Of a stretch of 64,000 bases of DNA, positions 41,289 to 50,222 are shown in pieces. This DNA comes from AG1 sp035559775. Its GTDB lineage: Archaea; Thermoproteota; Thermoprotei_A; Sulfolobales; AG1. Made by a program: the position numbers and the translations under genes. The notes below the pieces were generated by a model that made no database searches, was not told where the DNA came from, and saw only the letters and a program-made list of their open reading frames with translations. Within the stretch, counting starts at the first letter, position 1, and every line of letters begins with the position of its first letter. The DNA is taken from NCBI GenBank assembly GCA_035559775.1, contig DATMAU010000018.1, positions 62,001-126,000 on the forward strand. Direction: 5' to 3'.

Positions 41289-42389
41289 TTATAGGCCTAG
41301 ATAGAATATTGCTGCATATGCTCCTAGGAATATTGGTACGCCTATTGGGAGTGCTTTTCTAGCCCATTCTCTGAAGCTTATGTTGTTTGTATATGCTATT
41401 ACTATGTTTGGGACGTTGCCGGGGATTAGGAAGCCTCCTGATATTATGAGGGATACTAGGAATGATTTTATCTGCATGATCTCCATCTCTGGTGTTACTA
41501 TCGCTGCTACCAATGTAGCATTGTCAAGAGCTGCTGAGGTGCTTCCGAATAGATAGAGTGCCTGGGGGTTTAGATGGGCTATGTATCTCTCCACCACTGG
41601 ATCGAATGAGTGGCCCAGGAGGACTAGTGCGAATACGAAGATATATACCTTCACAGCCCTTATGATCGCTTCTCTATACCCGCTGCCCCCATGCCCATGG
41701 GATCTTGTTTCTATAACCTCAACCTCTCTTGCGATTGTCTCTATTGATGTGAGAGCCCTCTTATAGATGATCCAGCTGGCTATCGAGCATATAACAACTA
41801 TGGCTAAGACATAGTCCCATAGTAATCTCATGAGGAAGAAGAAATCAGCATGGTAAGGCTCGCCCGAGAGCTTAGCAACAGCTATGGTTGATAGAGGCTC
41901 ACCAACAGGTGTTAGAGCAGCCCCAGCACCTATAGCATATGCAGGCAATACTAGGAGAGAGACCCTAGCCCTCGGGGGAAGACCTATTGTCTTGGCTATC
42001 TCAGCTATTATAACAGAAGCCACTATCGCGGAGATAAAGCTACTCCCAAGCCCTAGGAGGAAAACCAGGATCGCGTAGAGAGCTGGCAGAGAGATCCCCC
42101 GAGACCTCTTGAGAAAACCGCCTAGAGAAGCCCTGTATTTTTCAAACAAAAGCCCAGCGATCAAAACAGCCTGAAAGATCCCGAAGGGTATCTCACGAAC
42201 AGTAACAGGGGTAATGAAAGCCTCTAGCAGTAGCTTAAAACCAAGAGTCCCAGCAATAGCCGAAGCAGTAAAACCCATTACTAGGAAATAGATCTCGAGG
42301 TTCTCCTCAACCCTCCTAGATACAAGAGGCCCAATAAGCACAGCAACCAGAACAGCTATCAAAGCATAGAGAACCAGATCCTCGGACAA
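41289..42389 (-). CDS. DUF1646-type ion transporter-superfamily permease
   Basis: Membrane protein of 366 residues with about ten helices. LGLGSSFISAIVASVIIAEI and AGAALTPVGEPLSTIAVAKL form the first symmetric half, and DNATLVAAIVTPEME with ISGGFLIPGNVPNIVIAYTN the second, as in predicted cation/anion permeases of the DUF1646 and ion transporter superfamily. Substrate unknown. The 173 bases before the GT2 genes contain nothing evident. Confidence 0.75.
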   Translation of the reverse strand: MSEDLVLYALIAVLVAVLIGPLVSRRVEENLEIYFLVMGFTASAIAGTLGFKLLLEAFITPVTVREIPFGIFQAVLIAGLLFEKYRASLGGFLKRSRGISLPALYAILVFLLGLGSSFISAIVASVIIAEIAKTIGLPPRARVSLLVLPAYAIGAGAALTPVGEPLSTIAVAKLSGEPYHADFFFLMRLLWDYVLAIVVICSIASWIIYKRALTSIETIAREVEVIETRSHGHGGSGYREAIIRAVKVYIFVFALVLLGHSFDPVVERYIAHLNPQALYLFGSTSAALDNATLVAAIVTPEMEIMQIKSFLVSLIISGGFLIPGNVPNIVIAYTNNISFREWARKALPIGVPIFLGAYAAIFYLGL

Positions 42390-42566
42390 TCCAGGCCATC
42401 CGCTAGAGAGTATTGGTTGGGGCTAATAAGGCGATGAATATAGGCGAACTATACTTGCATTGCTAAACACTTTAACCAGGGTTCAACTGCTTAATAATAC
42501 GCAGTATTATGGAGAATCACGTGGGGTGTATAGGTCTCGACACACTATGGGGGTTCCCTGAAGCAT

Positions 42567-43706
42567 TTGGGCCTAGCCCTTGCATCTCTATCCTTCTTCT
42601 CAACACTCCTTCTAAGGATATATTGGGGCTCTCTGGCTCCTTATCTAATTTCTCGAGGAGTTAGTGAGGAGCTGATCGGTCTTGTGGGGAGCGCTTTCTT
42701 CGCCGGATACGTGGTCTCCCAAATTCCCGGAGGTATTCTGGGTGATAGGAAGGGTCCCGGGTTTGCTATGGGTCTTGGTCTTATATTTTCAGGTTTTTTC
42801 AACACCCTCTTCTATCTAGTGGATAGCGAGTCATGGGTGTGGGTCTCTTTAGCGGTAGGTCTTCTCTCCGGTACTGTTTATGGGCCCTCTGTAAAGCTTG
42901 TCAAGATCCTCTTTCCCCAAAATACTGAGAGAGCTATGGGGGTCTACAGTGTTGCGTGGTCCCTCCCCTTTCTCACCGCTCCATGGCTTATCTCTGGTGT
43001 TGTGGAGAGTGGTGATCCTGGCTATGTCCATATGGTCGTTGGGATTCTATGCATCTCTGTGGGGGCGGCTGATCTTGTTCTCTTAAGGAGGGTTGGTGCG
43101 AGGGATCCTGGTCAGGTTCTAGGCGATCTTATACCGACACTATGGCGTTATAGAGGGTCTCTCGTTCTTGTAAGCCTTGGCGGTTTCCTAACCCTATATT
43201 ACAACTGGGTTATAGCCTATTGGACGCCCTACTATATTGTTCTCTCAGGTTTTAGCACTGTAGAGGCATCCCTAGCTATGAGTGTCTTCTCCATAGCAGG
43301 TTTGGTCTCAATGCCCCTGGCAGGGATCCTTGCATCGAGGCTGGGTGTTATGAGGCTCATGATCGTGGATCTAATTCTATACTCAGCATCAGGGATCCTT
43401 TTATCCCAATACCCCTCAGGATCGCTGCTCCTCCCCTTAATGACTATTCTGGGTTTTACCAGGTTTGTCACAACGCCCCTCAACTCAACAATACTCTCGA
43501 TGATCTTCCCGCGATCCGTGCTCTCAACAGCATCCTCTATAGTAAATACCTTCTGGCAGCTGAGCGGTGCAGCAGCACCGATCATAACAGCGATATTGTT
43601 AAAAGCAACGAGCCCCGGAAATGCTATGTTAGTCTCATCCCTAGCACCCCTCTTAGCAGCGATCCCATACTCACTCTTAGCTAGAACATTACGCCCAAGA
43701 TCCTAG
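42567..43706 (+). CDS. MFS transporter
   Basis: Twelve-helix major facilitator, 379 residues. Helix 2-3 loop: AGYVVSQIPGGILGDRKGPG; helix 4: GLLSGTVYGPSVKLVKILFP; second half: SMPLAGILASRLGVMRLMIV. The TTG start puts helix 1 (LALASLSFFSTLLLRIYWGS) at the N-terminus, so little can be missing. Related to ACS/UhpT-like or unassigned archaeal MFS. Divergent from DUF1646 gene. Substrate not predictable. Confidence 0.83.
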   Translation: MGLALASLSFFSTLLLRIYWGSLAPYLISRGVSEELIGLVGSAFFAGYVVSQIPGGILGDRKGPGFAMGLGLIFSGFFNTLFYLVDSESWVWVSLAVGLLSGTVYGPSVKLVKILFPQNTERAMGVYSVAWSLPFLTAPWLISGVVESGDPGYVHMVVGILCISVGAADLVLLRRVGARDPGQVLGDLIPTLWRYRGSLVLVSLGGFLTLYYNWVIAYWTPYYIVLSGFSTVEASLAMSVFSIAGLVSMPLAGILASRLGVMRLMIVDLILYSASGILLSQYPSGSLLLPLMTILGFTRFVTTPLNSTILSMIFPRSVLSTASSIVNTFWQLSGAAAPIITAILLKATSPGNAMLVSSLAPLLAAIPYSLLARTLRPRS

Positions 43707-43778
43707 CCCCGCCTCCCAAAGACTCTTCACACCGCCCATGGTTGGTTTGGAGAGCCTCTTATGAGGCTTTACCCAGCC

Positions 43779-44270
43779 TTAAGCAATCCTGCGTCTACGG
43801 CTTCTCACAAGGAGCACAGCACCTATAGCTGTTAGGATAAGCCCGAGCACTACGGCTAGCCATGATAGACGGTGCACGCTATCAGCCGCCACGTAGAACA
43901 CTAGGTCGAACGCTGACATGGCTAGAAAAGCAGTCTCGCTCAAGCTATAGATGTTCTCCATATAATGAGAAGCGTTTGGGATCAGCTTAACATGCTCCCC
44001 GAGATGCTGGATGCCGAGAGACTCGCCGTGCTCCCCTATAAGTTCTACAAGCCTATCGGTGTAGAGTGACAGGGTCTTTAGAGCCCTCATGATCTTCTCA
44101 TACTCCTGTGAGTGTATAACGTCATAGAGCTTGACAACGTAGTGTTCCAGTTCCTCCTCAGGCTCCGCGACATATCTCCACGCAATCCCTAAGATCGCGA
44201 TGACTCCAAGCCCTATTAGGAGTAGGCAGAGCCCGAATCCTAAGAGAAAGCCTCCAAAGGTTGAGGCCAT
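43779..44270 (-). CDS. Two-helix membrane protein, unknown function
   Basis: 163 residues: N-terminal membrane helix (GFLLGFGLCLLLIGLGVIAILG), a helical extracytoplasmic or cytoplasmic domain of about 85 residues (EEELEHYVVKLYDVIHSQEY, SLYTDRLVELIGEHGESLG) and a C-terminal membrane helix followed by an arginine cluster SRRRRIA. The basic end suggests the termini lie in the cytosol. No family recognised. Divergent from the ECF operon. Confidence 0.65.
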   Translation of the reverse strand: MASTFGGFLLGFGLCLLLIGLGVIAILGIAWRYVAEPEEELEHYVVKLYDVIHSQEYEKIMRALKTLSLYTDRLVELIGEHGESLGIQHLGEHVKLIPNASHYMENIYSLSETAFLAMSAFDLVFYVAADSVHRLSWLAVVLGLILTAIGAVLLVRSRRRRIA

Positions 44271-44452
44271 AGAGGCCCCCTATAGGGTGTTTTTCAAAAA
44301 AAAAACTAAAGGGCTGATTGGAGGGCTTGGAGCAAGGGTTTAGCCAGCATGGTTGCTGGATAGCATGCTGATCAGTCCTATAGGCTTGACAGGAGCCATG
44401 AACCCATAGGGGTAGAGATATATGTGATGTGAGAGTCTTAGGTATTTTCGCT

Positions 44453-44481
44453 GGATCGGGGTGATGGTTTCACCCAGATCC
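44453..44481. other. Strong hairpin in a divergent intergenic region
   Basis: ggatcggggtgatggtttca followed by cccagatcc folds into an 11-pair stem (GGATC/GATCC and GGGTGA/TCACCC) around a short loop with a single mismatch. It lies upstream of the TATA box of the ECF operon, so it is not in that transcript. Rest of 44271-44599: no gene seen. Confidence 0.4.
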
Positions 44482-44559
44482 TAGTGCTGCTTATGCTTGC
44501 CTTGATTCTGCGTTTTTAAATTAGAATTATCAAAGATCCTGGGGATCCTCGGCTATTGA

Positions 44560-44568
44560 TTTATAAGC
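44560..44568 (+). promoter_or_regulatory. TATA box of the ECF transporter operon
   Basis: tttataagc about 32-40 bases before the first gene (GTG 44600), giving a very short or no 5' leader. This argues against a leader riboswitch for the operon. Confidence 0.5.
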
Positions 44569-44599
44569 TTTTACCTAGATTTATCAGTGGTGATCATGG

Positions 44600-44884
44600 G
44601 TGGTTTATGATATCGTTTTAACAGCAATCGGTGTTATCGTTCTCCTCGCTGGGCTGGCTATGTTTGCTATGAAGAAGAGCGGGTGGATGCTAGCCGTAGC
44701 TGTAGGTGCTCTGTGGCTCCTCGCCATGGGGATCTATGCTGCTTACAGAGCCAGCGGTTTCTATGGTCCCGTGGGTCTTGCTGCTGGGAGTGCTGGTCCT
44801 CTTGTGACAACGATTATCGGCTTCCTGATCTTCTTTCTCGGTGTTGGGGCGTTTCTATATATTATGAGAAAACGTAGGGGGTGA
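44600..44884 (+). CDS. Small three-helix membrane protein of the ECF operon
   Basis: 94 residues with three membrane segments (VLTAIGVIVLLAGLAMFAMK, MLAVAVGALWLLAMGIYAAY, LVTTIIGFLIFFLGVGAFLY) and a basic end MRKRRG. GTG start. Its stop overlaps the first codons of the S-component gene, so it is translationally coupled to it. Possibly an accessory subunit of the S component. No family recognised. Confidence 0.65.
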   Translation: MVYDIVLTAIGVIVLLAGLAMFAMKKSGWMLAVAVGALWLLAMGIYAAYRASGFYGPVGLAAGSAGPLVTTIIGFLIFFLGVGAFLYIMRKRRG

Positions 44885-45729
44885 TCATGGTGGCAGGCGT
44901 TGCTAAGGGTATCTGGGGGGTTAGTATAGTAATAGCGATCCTGTTTGTAGCCCTCTTCATATATATAGCATATGATATTGTTAGCAAGGGTATAGGGCCT
45001 GATAAGGCTTCGACATGGCTTGTGACACAGCCCTTCGTGGTGCTTGGGAGGGATTTCTGGTTCGCTGTTGCAGGGATTCTATGGATCGTGGGGACTGTGA
45101 TCTTCGCTCTAGAGATTAGTGGTAGGACTATAACTAGGAGGGGTATTGTTAAGGTTGATCTCAGGTGGGATGCTGTAGACGTATCGGTAACGGCTTTAAC
45201 AGCAGCACTATATGGGGGAGCATTAGCAGCCACTGGAGGGATCCCGATAATCCCTGGCTTTACGTGGGTGAGGCCTGGTAACGCACTGGCACCTCTCTTT
45301 GGCATGCTCTTCGGAGTCCCAGGAGCCCTTGGAGTTGCTATAGGCAACTTTATAGCAGATGCCCTGACGGGGTATCTAAGCATTGGGAGTATTGGGGGCT
45401 TTATAGGTAACTTCATAATAGCGTGGGTTCCGTATAAGTTTATGAGGGATCATAGCCTTAGGAGTCCGAGAAGCCTTATAGAGTACTACATATGGGGAGG
45501 CGTTATAAGTTCTATCTGGTGCTCACTCTACATCTCATGGTGGCTAGATCTATTGGAGCCGGTGATAGGGCTTCCAAGAGCCCTTGTATGGGGCTGGTTC
45601 GCGCCATGGGTTATATTTAACAACGCTGTGGTTACAACGACACTCACACCGATACTTGGATACCTTCTATACCAGCCGATAAAGATGAGGGGGCTCTACT
45701 GGAAGGATAGGATCAGATTCGCATCCTAG
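44881..45729 (+). CDS. ECF transporter substrate-binding S component (membrane)
   Basis: 282 residues. Two N-terminal helices precede a six-helix S-component-like core: VSVTALTAALYGGALAATGG, NALAPLFGMLFGVPGALGVA, IGNFIADALTGYLSIGSIGG, then YYIWGGVISSIWCSLYISWW. The GNFIADAL segment is characteristic of ECF S subunits. It shares an operon with an EcfT and an EcfA, giving a complete transporter. The extra N-terminal helices are unusual. Substrate specificity is not readable; the amidohydrolase gene between S and T points to a purine, nucleoside or related amine. Confidence 0.75.
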   Translation: MIMVAGVAKGIWGVSIVIAILFVALFIYIAYDIVSKGIGPDKASTWLVTQPFVVLGRDFWFAVAGILWIVGTVIFALEISGRTITRRGIVKVDLRWDAVDVSVTALTAALYGGALAATGGIPIIPGFTWVRPGNALAPLFGMLFGVPGALGVAIGNFIADALTGYLSIGSIGGFIGNFIIAWVPYKFMRDHSLRSPRSLIEYYIWGGVISSIWCSLYISWWLDLLEPVIGLPRALVWGWFAPWVIFNNAVVTTTLTPILGYLLYQPIKMRGLYWKDRIRFAS

Positions 45730-45750
45730 CCAGGAGCGTGTAGAGGCCCA

Positions 45751-47046
45751 ATGGGGCTTATAGGGGTTAGAGGGCGTATACTAACACTGGATCCCGAGAA
45801 ACCTTTTTTCAAGGACGGGCTTGTGATTTTTGATCAGGATGGCTATATATTGGATGTAACGGATCTCGAGAGTGGTAAGAAGTACTCGCCAGAGATCATT
45901 GTTGGTAGTGAGAAGAGCATAGTGATCCCAGGGCTTGTTAACACACATAACCATATCCCAATGTATCTATTCAGAGGGATCGGGCTTAATCTCACAGGCC
46001 TAGAATGGCTCAAAAAGATCTGGTCCATGGAGGCATGCCTAAAACCATGGCATATATACTGGGGAGCACTTGCAGGGATAGCAGAGCTCCTAATGACAGG
46101 CACAACACTCTTCGGAGATATGTATTTCTACGAAGAGGAGGTGGCTAGAGCAAGCAGGGATGCTGGTATAAGGGCATCCCTCTCCCTAGGGGTTATAGAG
46201 CTGTTCGAAGGGCCTCCGAAACACACTATAGAGGAGTCGATATCCTTCGCAGAGAATATGAGTAGAGGAGAGCTTGTAAGAGGCATGATCGGGGTCCATG
46301 CACTCTACTCCGTTACAGGCGATTCTGTTAGAAAGGCTGCCGAGGCCTCTGTAGAGAAGAGCCTGAGGATCCATATGCATTTCGCAGAATCCATGGACGA
46401 GGTTAGGAGGGTTAGGGATATGTATGGATCAACACCGACAGAAGCCGCTGAAAGCCTGGGGCTCTTGAGAGCATCACCCCTCCTAGCCCATGCTGTCTAT
46501 ATTGGTGACAACGATCTCGAGCTGCTTGCTAAGAGAAAGCCCTATATCTCCTACTGCCCCTCATCAATCATGGCCTGGGGCTCCGGGGTTGCGAGGGTTC
46601 TCGAGATGGTTGAGAGAGGCATAGAGGTTACTATGGGGACTGATGGGCCCTTAACCTCGGGATGGATGGATATCTTGCTCGAGATGAGGATAGCTATTGC
46701 TGTCCAGAGCTCTAAATATTCTAGACCATATGCTCTAGATCCCCTGGATCTCCTGAGATCCTCGATATTAGGTGGGGCGAAAGCCCTGGGTTGGAGTGAT
46801 GTTGGGATGCTTAGGAAGGGGTATAGAGCGGATCTAGTTGTGCTCGAGCCCACAATACCCACGGATCTCGATGATCCATCCTCAGTAGCTAGGGCTATTG
46901 TCTGGCTGGGAGGCTTTTCCGTGAGGGAGGTTTTTGTTAATGGGAGGCACGTGGTTTCCGGAGGCATGGTTAGGAGCATAGATCTTGGTAGGGTTTATAA
47001 CGAGCTTTTGAGGGCTAGGAGTGATATTCTCTCAAGGTGTGGCTAG
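45751..47046 (+). CDS. Amidohydrolase, nucleoside/MTA-SAH deaminase type
   Basis: Metal-dependent deaminase of the amidohydrolase superfamily (Atz/Trz, MtaD). Metal ligands are seen in VNTHNH (residues 63-68), RIHMHFAES, LAHAVYIGDN and MGTDGPLTSG, all in the right order. 431 residues, typical for 5-methylthioadenosine/S-adenosylhomocysteine deaminase and guanine deaminase-like enzymes. Lies within the ECF operon, 21 bases after the S component and directly abutting EcfT, so it likely acts on the imported compound. The precise base is uncertain. Confidence 0.82.
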   Translation: MGLIGVRGRILTLDPEKPFFKDGLVIFDQDGYILDVTDLESGKKYSPEIIVGSEKSIVIPGLVNTHNHIPMYLFRGIGLNLTGLEWLKKIWSMEACLKPWHIYWGALAGIAELLMTGTTLFGDMYFYEEEVARASRDAGIRASLSLGVIELFEGPPKHTIEESISFAENMSRGELVRGMIGVHALYSVTGDSVRKAAEASVEKSLRIHMHFAESMDEVRRVRDMYGSTPTEAAESLGLLRASPLLAHAVYIGDNDLELLAKRKPYISYCPSSIMAWGSGVARVLEMVERGIEVTMGTDGPLTSGWMDILLEMRIAIAVQSSKYSRPYALDPLDLLRSSILGGAKALGWSDVGMLRKGYRADLVVLEPTIPTDLDDPSSVARAIVWLGGFSVREVFVNGRHVVSGGMVRSIDLGRVYNELLRARSDILSRCG

Positions 47047-47853
47047 TTGGGCGAGGTAGGGCTCTATGTAGAGGGTAGGAGTGTTATCCATAACCTCGAC
47101 CCTAGGGTTAAGCTGCTCTGGTTCGTCTTTGTCTTGGCAGCGTCTATTGTGTGTCAGTTCGATGGATCTGTTGCTGTCTTTATTTTCCTATCCCTGGTAG
47201 TTGGTATGGCTCTAGCTGGTCTTCCTCTTAAGAGGCTCTTGCTCATAGTAGGCTATAGCATTGTGTTCTTCATAGTAACGATCCTTGTGTGGGCTAGCTA
47301 TTACCAGGATGTTGGGAGATATCTATTCACATTCGCTGGTGTTAGGGTTACGGATGTGGGCCTGCTTGTGGGGACTGGGAAGTTCTTCCTAATAATAAAC
47401 CCGATAGTATCGATGCTTATATTCTTCTCCACAGTAAAGCCATACGATCTAGTCCAGGTTTTCTCAAGGATAGGACTGCCCTATAAGGCTGGCTTCATGC
47501 TCCTACTCTCGCTAAGAATGCTCTCCCTAGCTGTGTCTGAGCTTAGGAATATAATGGATGTTCAGAAGGCTAGGGGTATAGAGGTTGATTCGAGGAATCC
47601 CTTCAAGAGGGTTGCTAACCTCATTCCGGTTTTTGTACCGCTTGTTATAAGGATCATGGGGCTTGCGTGGGAGTTGAGCATAACCCTCATGGTGAGGGGT
47701 TTCGGTTATTCTAGGGAGAGGAGCTATGCATTTCCACTAAGGTGGGGCTCTAGGGATACGATCGCCATTATATTGATAGCCATATTCTATACAGGAATAA
47801 TAGCTGTGAAGCTGGCGGGCTTCTCAACATACTATATGATCGCTGGGGTGTGA
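47047..47853 (+). CDS. ecfT: ECF transporter T component
   Basis: Energy-coupling membrane subunit of 268 residues. HNLDPRVKLLWFVFVLAASI opens the protein as in CbiQ/EcfT; the coupling helices with the two Ala-Arg-Gly motifs are represented by VQKARGIEVD and LMVRGFGYSR. TTG start follows the amidohydrolase stop with no gap, and the ATPase follows after three bases. One T subunit is expected to serve the S component of this operon and perhaps others in the genome. Confidence 0.9.
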   Translation: MGEVGLYVEGRSVIHNLDPRVKLLWFVFVLAASIVCQFDGSVAVFIFLSLVVGMALAGLPLKRLLLIVGYSIVFFIVTILVWASYYQDVGRYLFTFAGVRVTDVGLLVGTGKFFLIINPIVSMLIFFSTVKPYDLVQVFSRIGLPYKAGFMLLLSLRMLSLAVSELRNIMDVQKARGIEVDSRNPFKRVANLIPVFVPLVIRIMGLAWELSITLMVRGFGYSRERSYAFPLRWGSRDTIAIILIAIFYTGIIAVKLAGFSTYYMIAGV

Positions 47854-47856
47854 GGC

Positions 47857-48732
47857 TTGGGATACGCTGTCGAGGTTAGGAACCTCTGGTTTAGATACAT
47901 GCTCTCTGAGGAATGGGTTCTGAGGGATCTAAGCCTAGCTGTTGAGGAGGGGGAGTTTATAGTTATAATGGGGCCCTCTGGGTGTGGGAAATCAACACTC
48001 CTCTACATACTCTCGGGAATAATACCCAACATGATCAGGGGCGAGGTTAAAGGCGAGATCAAGATCCTTGGGAGGGATATTAGGGGGCTAAAGCCCGAGG
48101 AGATCACGAGGAGCGTGGGCTTTGTATTCCAGAACCCCGATTCCCAGCTAATAATGCCCACGGTTCTCGAGGAGGTTGTTATGGGTCTTGAGAACCTGGG
48201 GCTAGATAGGGGTGAGATCCTTGGCAGGGCTAGGGAGATCCTAAGCTATGTGGGACTTGATAAGAAGAGCAACATGCCACCAAGATCCCTCTCAGCTGGT
48301 GAGAAGCAACTCTTAGCAATAGCGTCTGTGCTTGCAATGAGACCGAGGATCTTGATCCTTGACGAGCCAACCTCAATGCTAGATCATGTTGGCACTATGA
48401 AGGTTCTAAGCCTGATAGAGAGTCTCAAGAAAAACCTAGGGATCACTGTAATCGTTGTTGAGCACAGGATCGAGTGGGCTGTTGAGATAGCTGATAAAAT
48501 CGCTATAATGGATCGAGGAACCGTGGTTGCTTACGGAGAACCGTCAAAGATCTTCAGCAATCCAGAGCTTATTAAGAAGACCGGTGTGAGACCACCGATG
48601 ATCAGTGAGGTTTTCTATGAATTAATAGATAGGGGAGTAAAGGTTAACAGGATCCCTATAACCACCAAAGAGGGGATAGAGGAGCTTAGGAGGCTTCTAG
48701 GGAGATCCGCTAAACCCGGTACTCTGACCTAG
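47857..48732 (+). CDS. ecfA: ECF transporter ATP-binding protein
   Basis: ABC ATPase, 291 residues. Walker A MGPSGCGKSTLLYILSG (about 39-46), Q-loop FQNPDSQLIMPTV as in EcfA proteins, signature SLSAGEKQLLAIASVLA (variant LSAGEKQ), Walker B ILILDEPTSMLD and switch VVEHRIEWA. Only one ATPase gene is present, so it may form a homodimer, or a second EcfA is elsewhere. Its 3' end overlaps the convergent DUF72 gene by 36 bases. Confidence 0.92.
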   Translation: MGYAVEVRNLWFRYMLSEEWVLRDLSLAVEEGEFIVIMGPSGCGKSTLLYILSGIIPNMIRGEVKGEIKILGRDIRGLKPEEITRSVGFVFQNPDSQLIMPTVLEEVVMGLENLGLDRGEILGRAREILSYVGLDKKSNMPPRSLSAGEKQLLAIASVLAMRPRILILDEPTSMLDHVGTMKVLSLIESLKKNLGITVIVVEHRIEWAVEIADKIAIMDRGTVVAYGEPSKIFSNPELIKKTGVRPPMISEVFYELIDRGVKVNRIPITTKEGIEELRRLLGRSAKPGTLT

Positions 48733-49491
48733 CTTTTGGTGTAATAGATACTTGAATCTCTTAGCGTCATCCCACATATAGATATTATTAAATAGGGCTA
48801 GGGCTTCTCTACGATTGCTCGAAACAAGCCTGTTATATAGTTCCTCGAGATCCTTGTCGGTATATTTATATCTATAGTTCACCTCACCGCCTCCTAGTCC
48901 GTGTAGTCTTGTGTATAGGGGGATCTCGCTATCCTGTGTGCATGGATCTCTCCTAAGGATATCGACTATATGTATGATTCTGTGTTTGTTTAGGAGGCTG
49001 CAGAGCTTCTCTCTATTCTCCTCATCGTTCCAAGAACCTCTCGGCTCCCATCCGAGCTCGAAGCCCTTCTTTGTGATTGTTGAGAAGAAATCATCGATCC
49101 ATCTCAATGCCTGATCACTATATCCCAGCGATGGTGGTGTTTGGAATACAATGAACCTAGCCCTCAGTTCTCTGGCGTATTCTTCAACAATCTCCCAGGC
49201 CTTTAAATTCCTCTCCGTCGGTCTTAGAAGCCCGTATTCTGAGGGGTCTCCCTCAAGCTTCCTCTTCATCCTCTTCATTGTAGGGCTCTTACTACTATGA
49301 GTTACAACCTGCCAGGCTTTAACACTGAATATAAAGCCCTCCGGGGCTTCCCTCCTAAGGATCCTTGCCTTCTCAACGGGTGGGGGATCATAGAATGTCT
49401 CCTGGATCTCAACTATATCGAGGGTTCTGAAAACCTCTCTCCTCGATCTGGGGAAGCCGCAGGTACCCACGAGAATCATAAACTCCCCCAA
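48697..49491 (-). CDS. DUF72 family TIM-barrel protein (second copy)
   Basis: 264 residues. VGTCGFPRSRREVFRTLDIV, VEIQETFYDPPP, FIFSVKAWQVVTHSSKSP, FIVFQTPPSLGY, ELGWEPRGSWND and LYTRLHGLGG correspond to the DUF72 core, but the sequence differs considerably from the protein at 20146-20856, so these are different subfamilies and not a recent duplication. Function unknown. Convergent with ecfA. Confidence 0.85.
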   Translation of the reverse strand: MGEFMILVGTCGFPRSRREVFRTLDIVEIQETFYDPPPVEKARILRREAPEGFIFSVKAWQVVTHSSKSPTMKRMKRKLEGDPSEYGLLRPTERNLKAWEIVEEYARELRARFIVFQTPPSLGYSDQALRWIDDFFSTITKKGFELGWEPRGSWNDEENREKLCSLLNKHRIIHIVDILRRDPCTQDSEIPLYTRLHGLGGGEVNYRYKYTDKDLEELYNRLVSSNRREALALFNNIYMWDDAKRFKYLLHQKLGQSTGFSGSP

Positions 49492-49522
49492 GGATTCCTC
49501 TATGCTGACAAGCTCAGGATCT

Positions 49523-49840
49523 CTACTCCTCCGGCGGGTAGTATGGTGAGTCGTAGAAGCAGTAGAGCTTTTTCTTCCTATAGCTATCCTTGGGCTTTAC
49601 AAGATGCTTTCTAACAAGCCCTGCTTTTGAAAGCTTGTTAAGCATGTAATAAACAGCATCTCTTGAGACCCCAAGTGCTTTGATTATCTCATCAGCAAAA
49701 GCACAGCCATTAGGCGTTGATCTTAGGAATCTCAGAATATCGCCCCCAATAAGGTCTAGCCTAGGCCCCTCAGAAGATCTCATCCTCTCCAGATTATTCC
49801 TAATAACTATTAACGGAGAGTCATCCACAACAATCACCAA
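49523..49840 (-). CDS. Winged-helix transcriptional regulator
   Basis: 105 residues. LIGGDILRFLRSTPNGCAFA, IIKALGVSRDAVYYMLNKLS and KAGLVRKHLVKPKDSYRKKK form an ArsR/PadR-like winged helix with a basic wing. Ends CFYDSPYYPPEE. The 31 bases to the DUF72 gene downstream suggest cotranscription. No effector domain, so DNA binding alone is visible. A TATA-like tttataaatctc on this strand lies upstream. Confidence 0.72.
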   Translation of the reverse strand: MVIVVDDSPLIVIRNNLERMRSSEGPRLDLIGGDILRFLRSTPNGCAFADEIIKALGVSRDAVYYMLNKLSKAGLVRKHLVKPKDSYRKKKLYCFYDSPYYPPEE

Positions 49841-49958
49841 ACAATCATCACCATAGAGATTTATAAAAGACCAACAAAACCTTTAAGAACATACACACTA
49901 GAATCGGAACCGCAACCCAACCCCTATGCTAAGTTCACTTATTATTTTTAATAAAACC

Positions 49959-50222
49959 ATGTACCTGGTAAGAAGCTTGAGCGTTACGATCTGCTTTAGG
50001 ATTAGTAAGGAGCTTAAAGAGAAAATAGATAGAATGAGACATATCAACTGGAACGAGGTTGTCGAGAAAGCCATAATGGAAGAGATCAGGGGACAGGAGA
50101 TACTCTTATCAAGAGACAATGAGAGAGCCTTAAGAGCGCCTATGCTCATAGACTTGCTAAGGAGAAAGACGCCCAGCTGGAATAGTGCTGAGGAAATTAG
50201 GAGATGGAGAGAGGGGAGATAG
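49959..50222 (+). CDS. vapB: VapB antitoxin of a degraded VapBC pair
   Basis: Ribbon-helix-helix start SVTICFRISKELKEKIDRMR, then INWNEVVEKAIMEEIRG, and a C-terminal toxin-binding region RAPMLIDLLRRKTPSWNSAE typical of VapB. About 87 residues from ATG 49959; a TTG at 49977 is also possible. Its end overlaps the start of vapC by 19 bases, as in intact vapBC operons. The antitoxin reads clean while the toxin is broken. Confidence 0.75.
   Translation: MYLVRSLSVTICFRISKELKEKIDRMRHINWNEVVEKAIMEEIRGQEILLSRDNERALRAPMLIDLLRRKTPSWNSAEEIRRWREGR

Noticed and set aside
44271..44599. Leader riboswitch controlling the ECF operon
   Set aside because: The TATA box lies between the hairpin and the first gene, so the hairpin is not transcribed with the operon.
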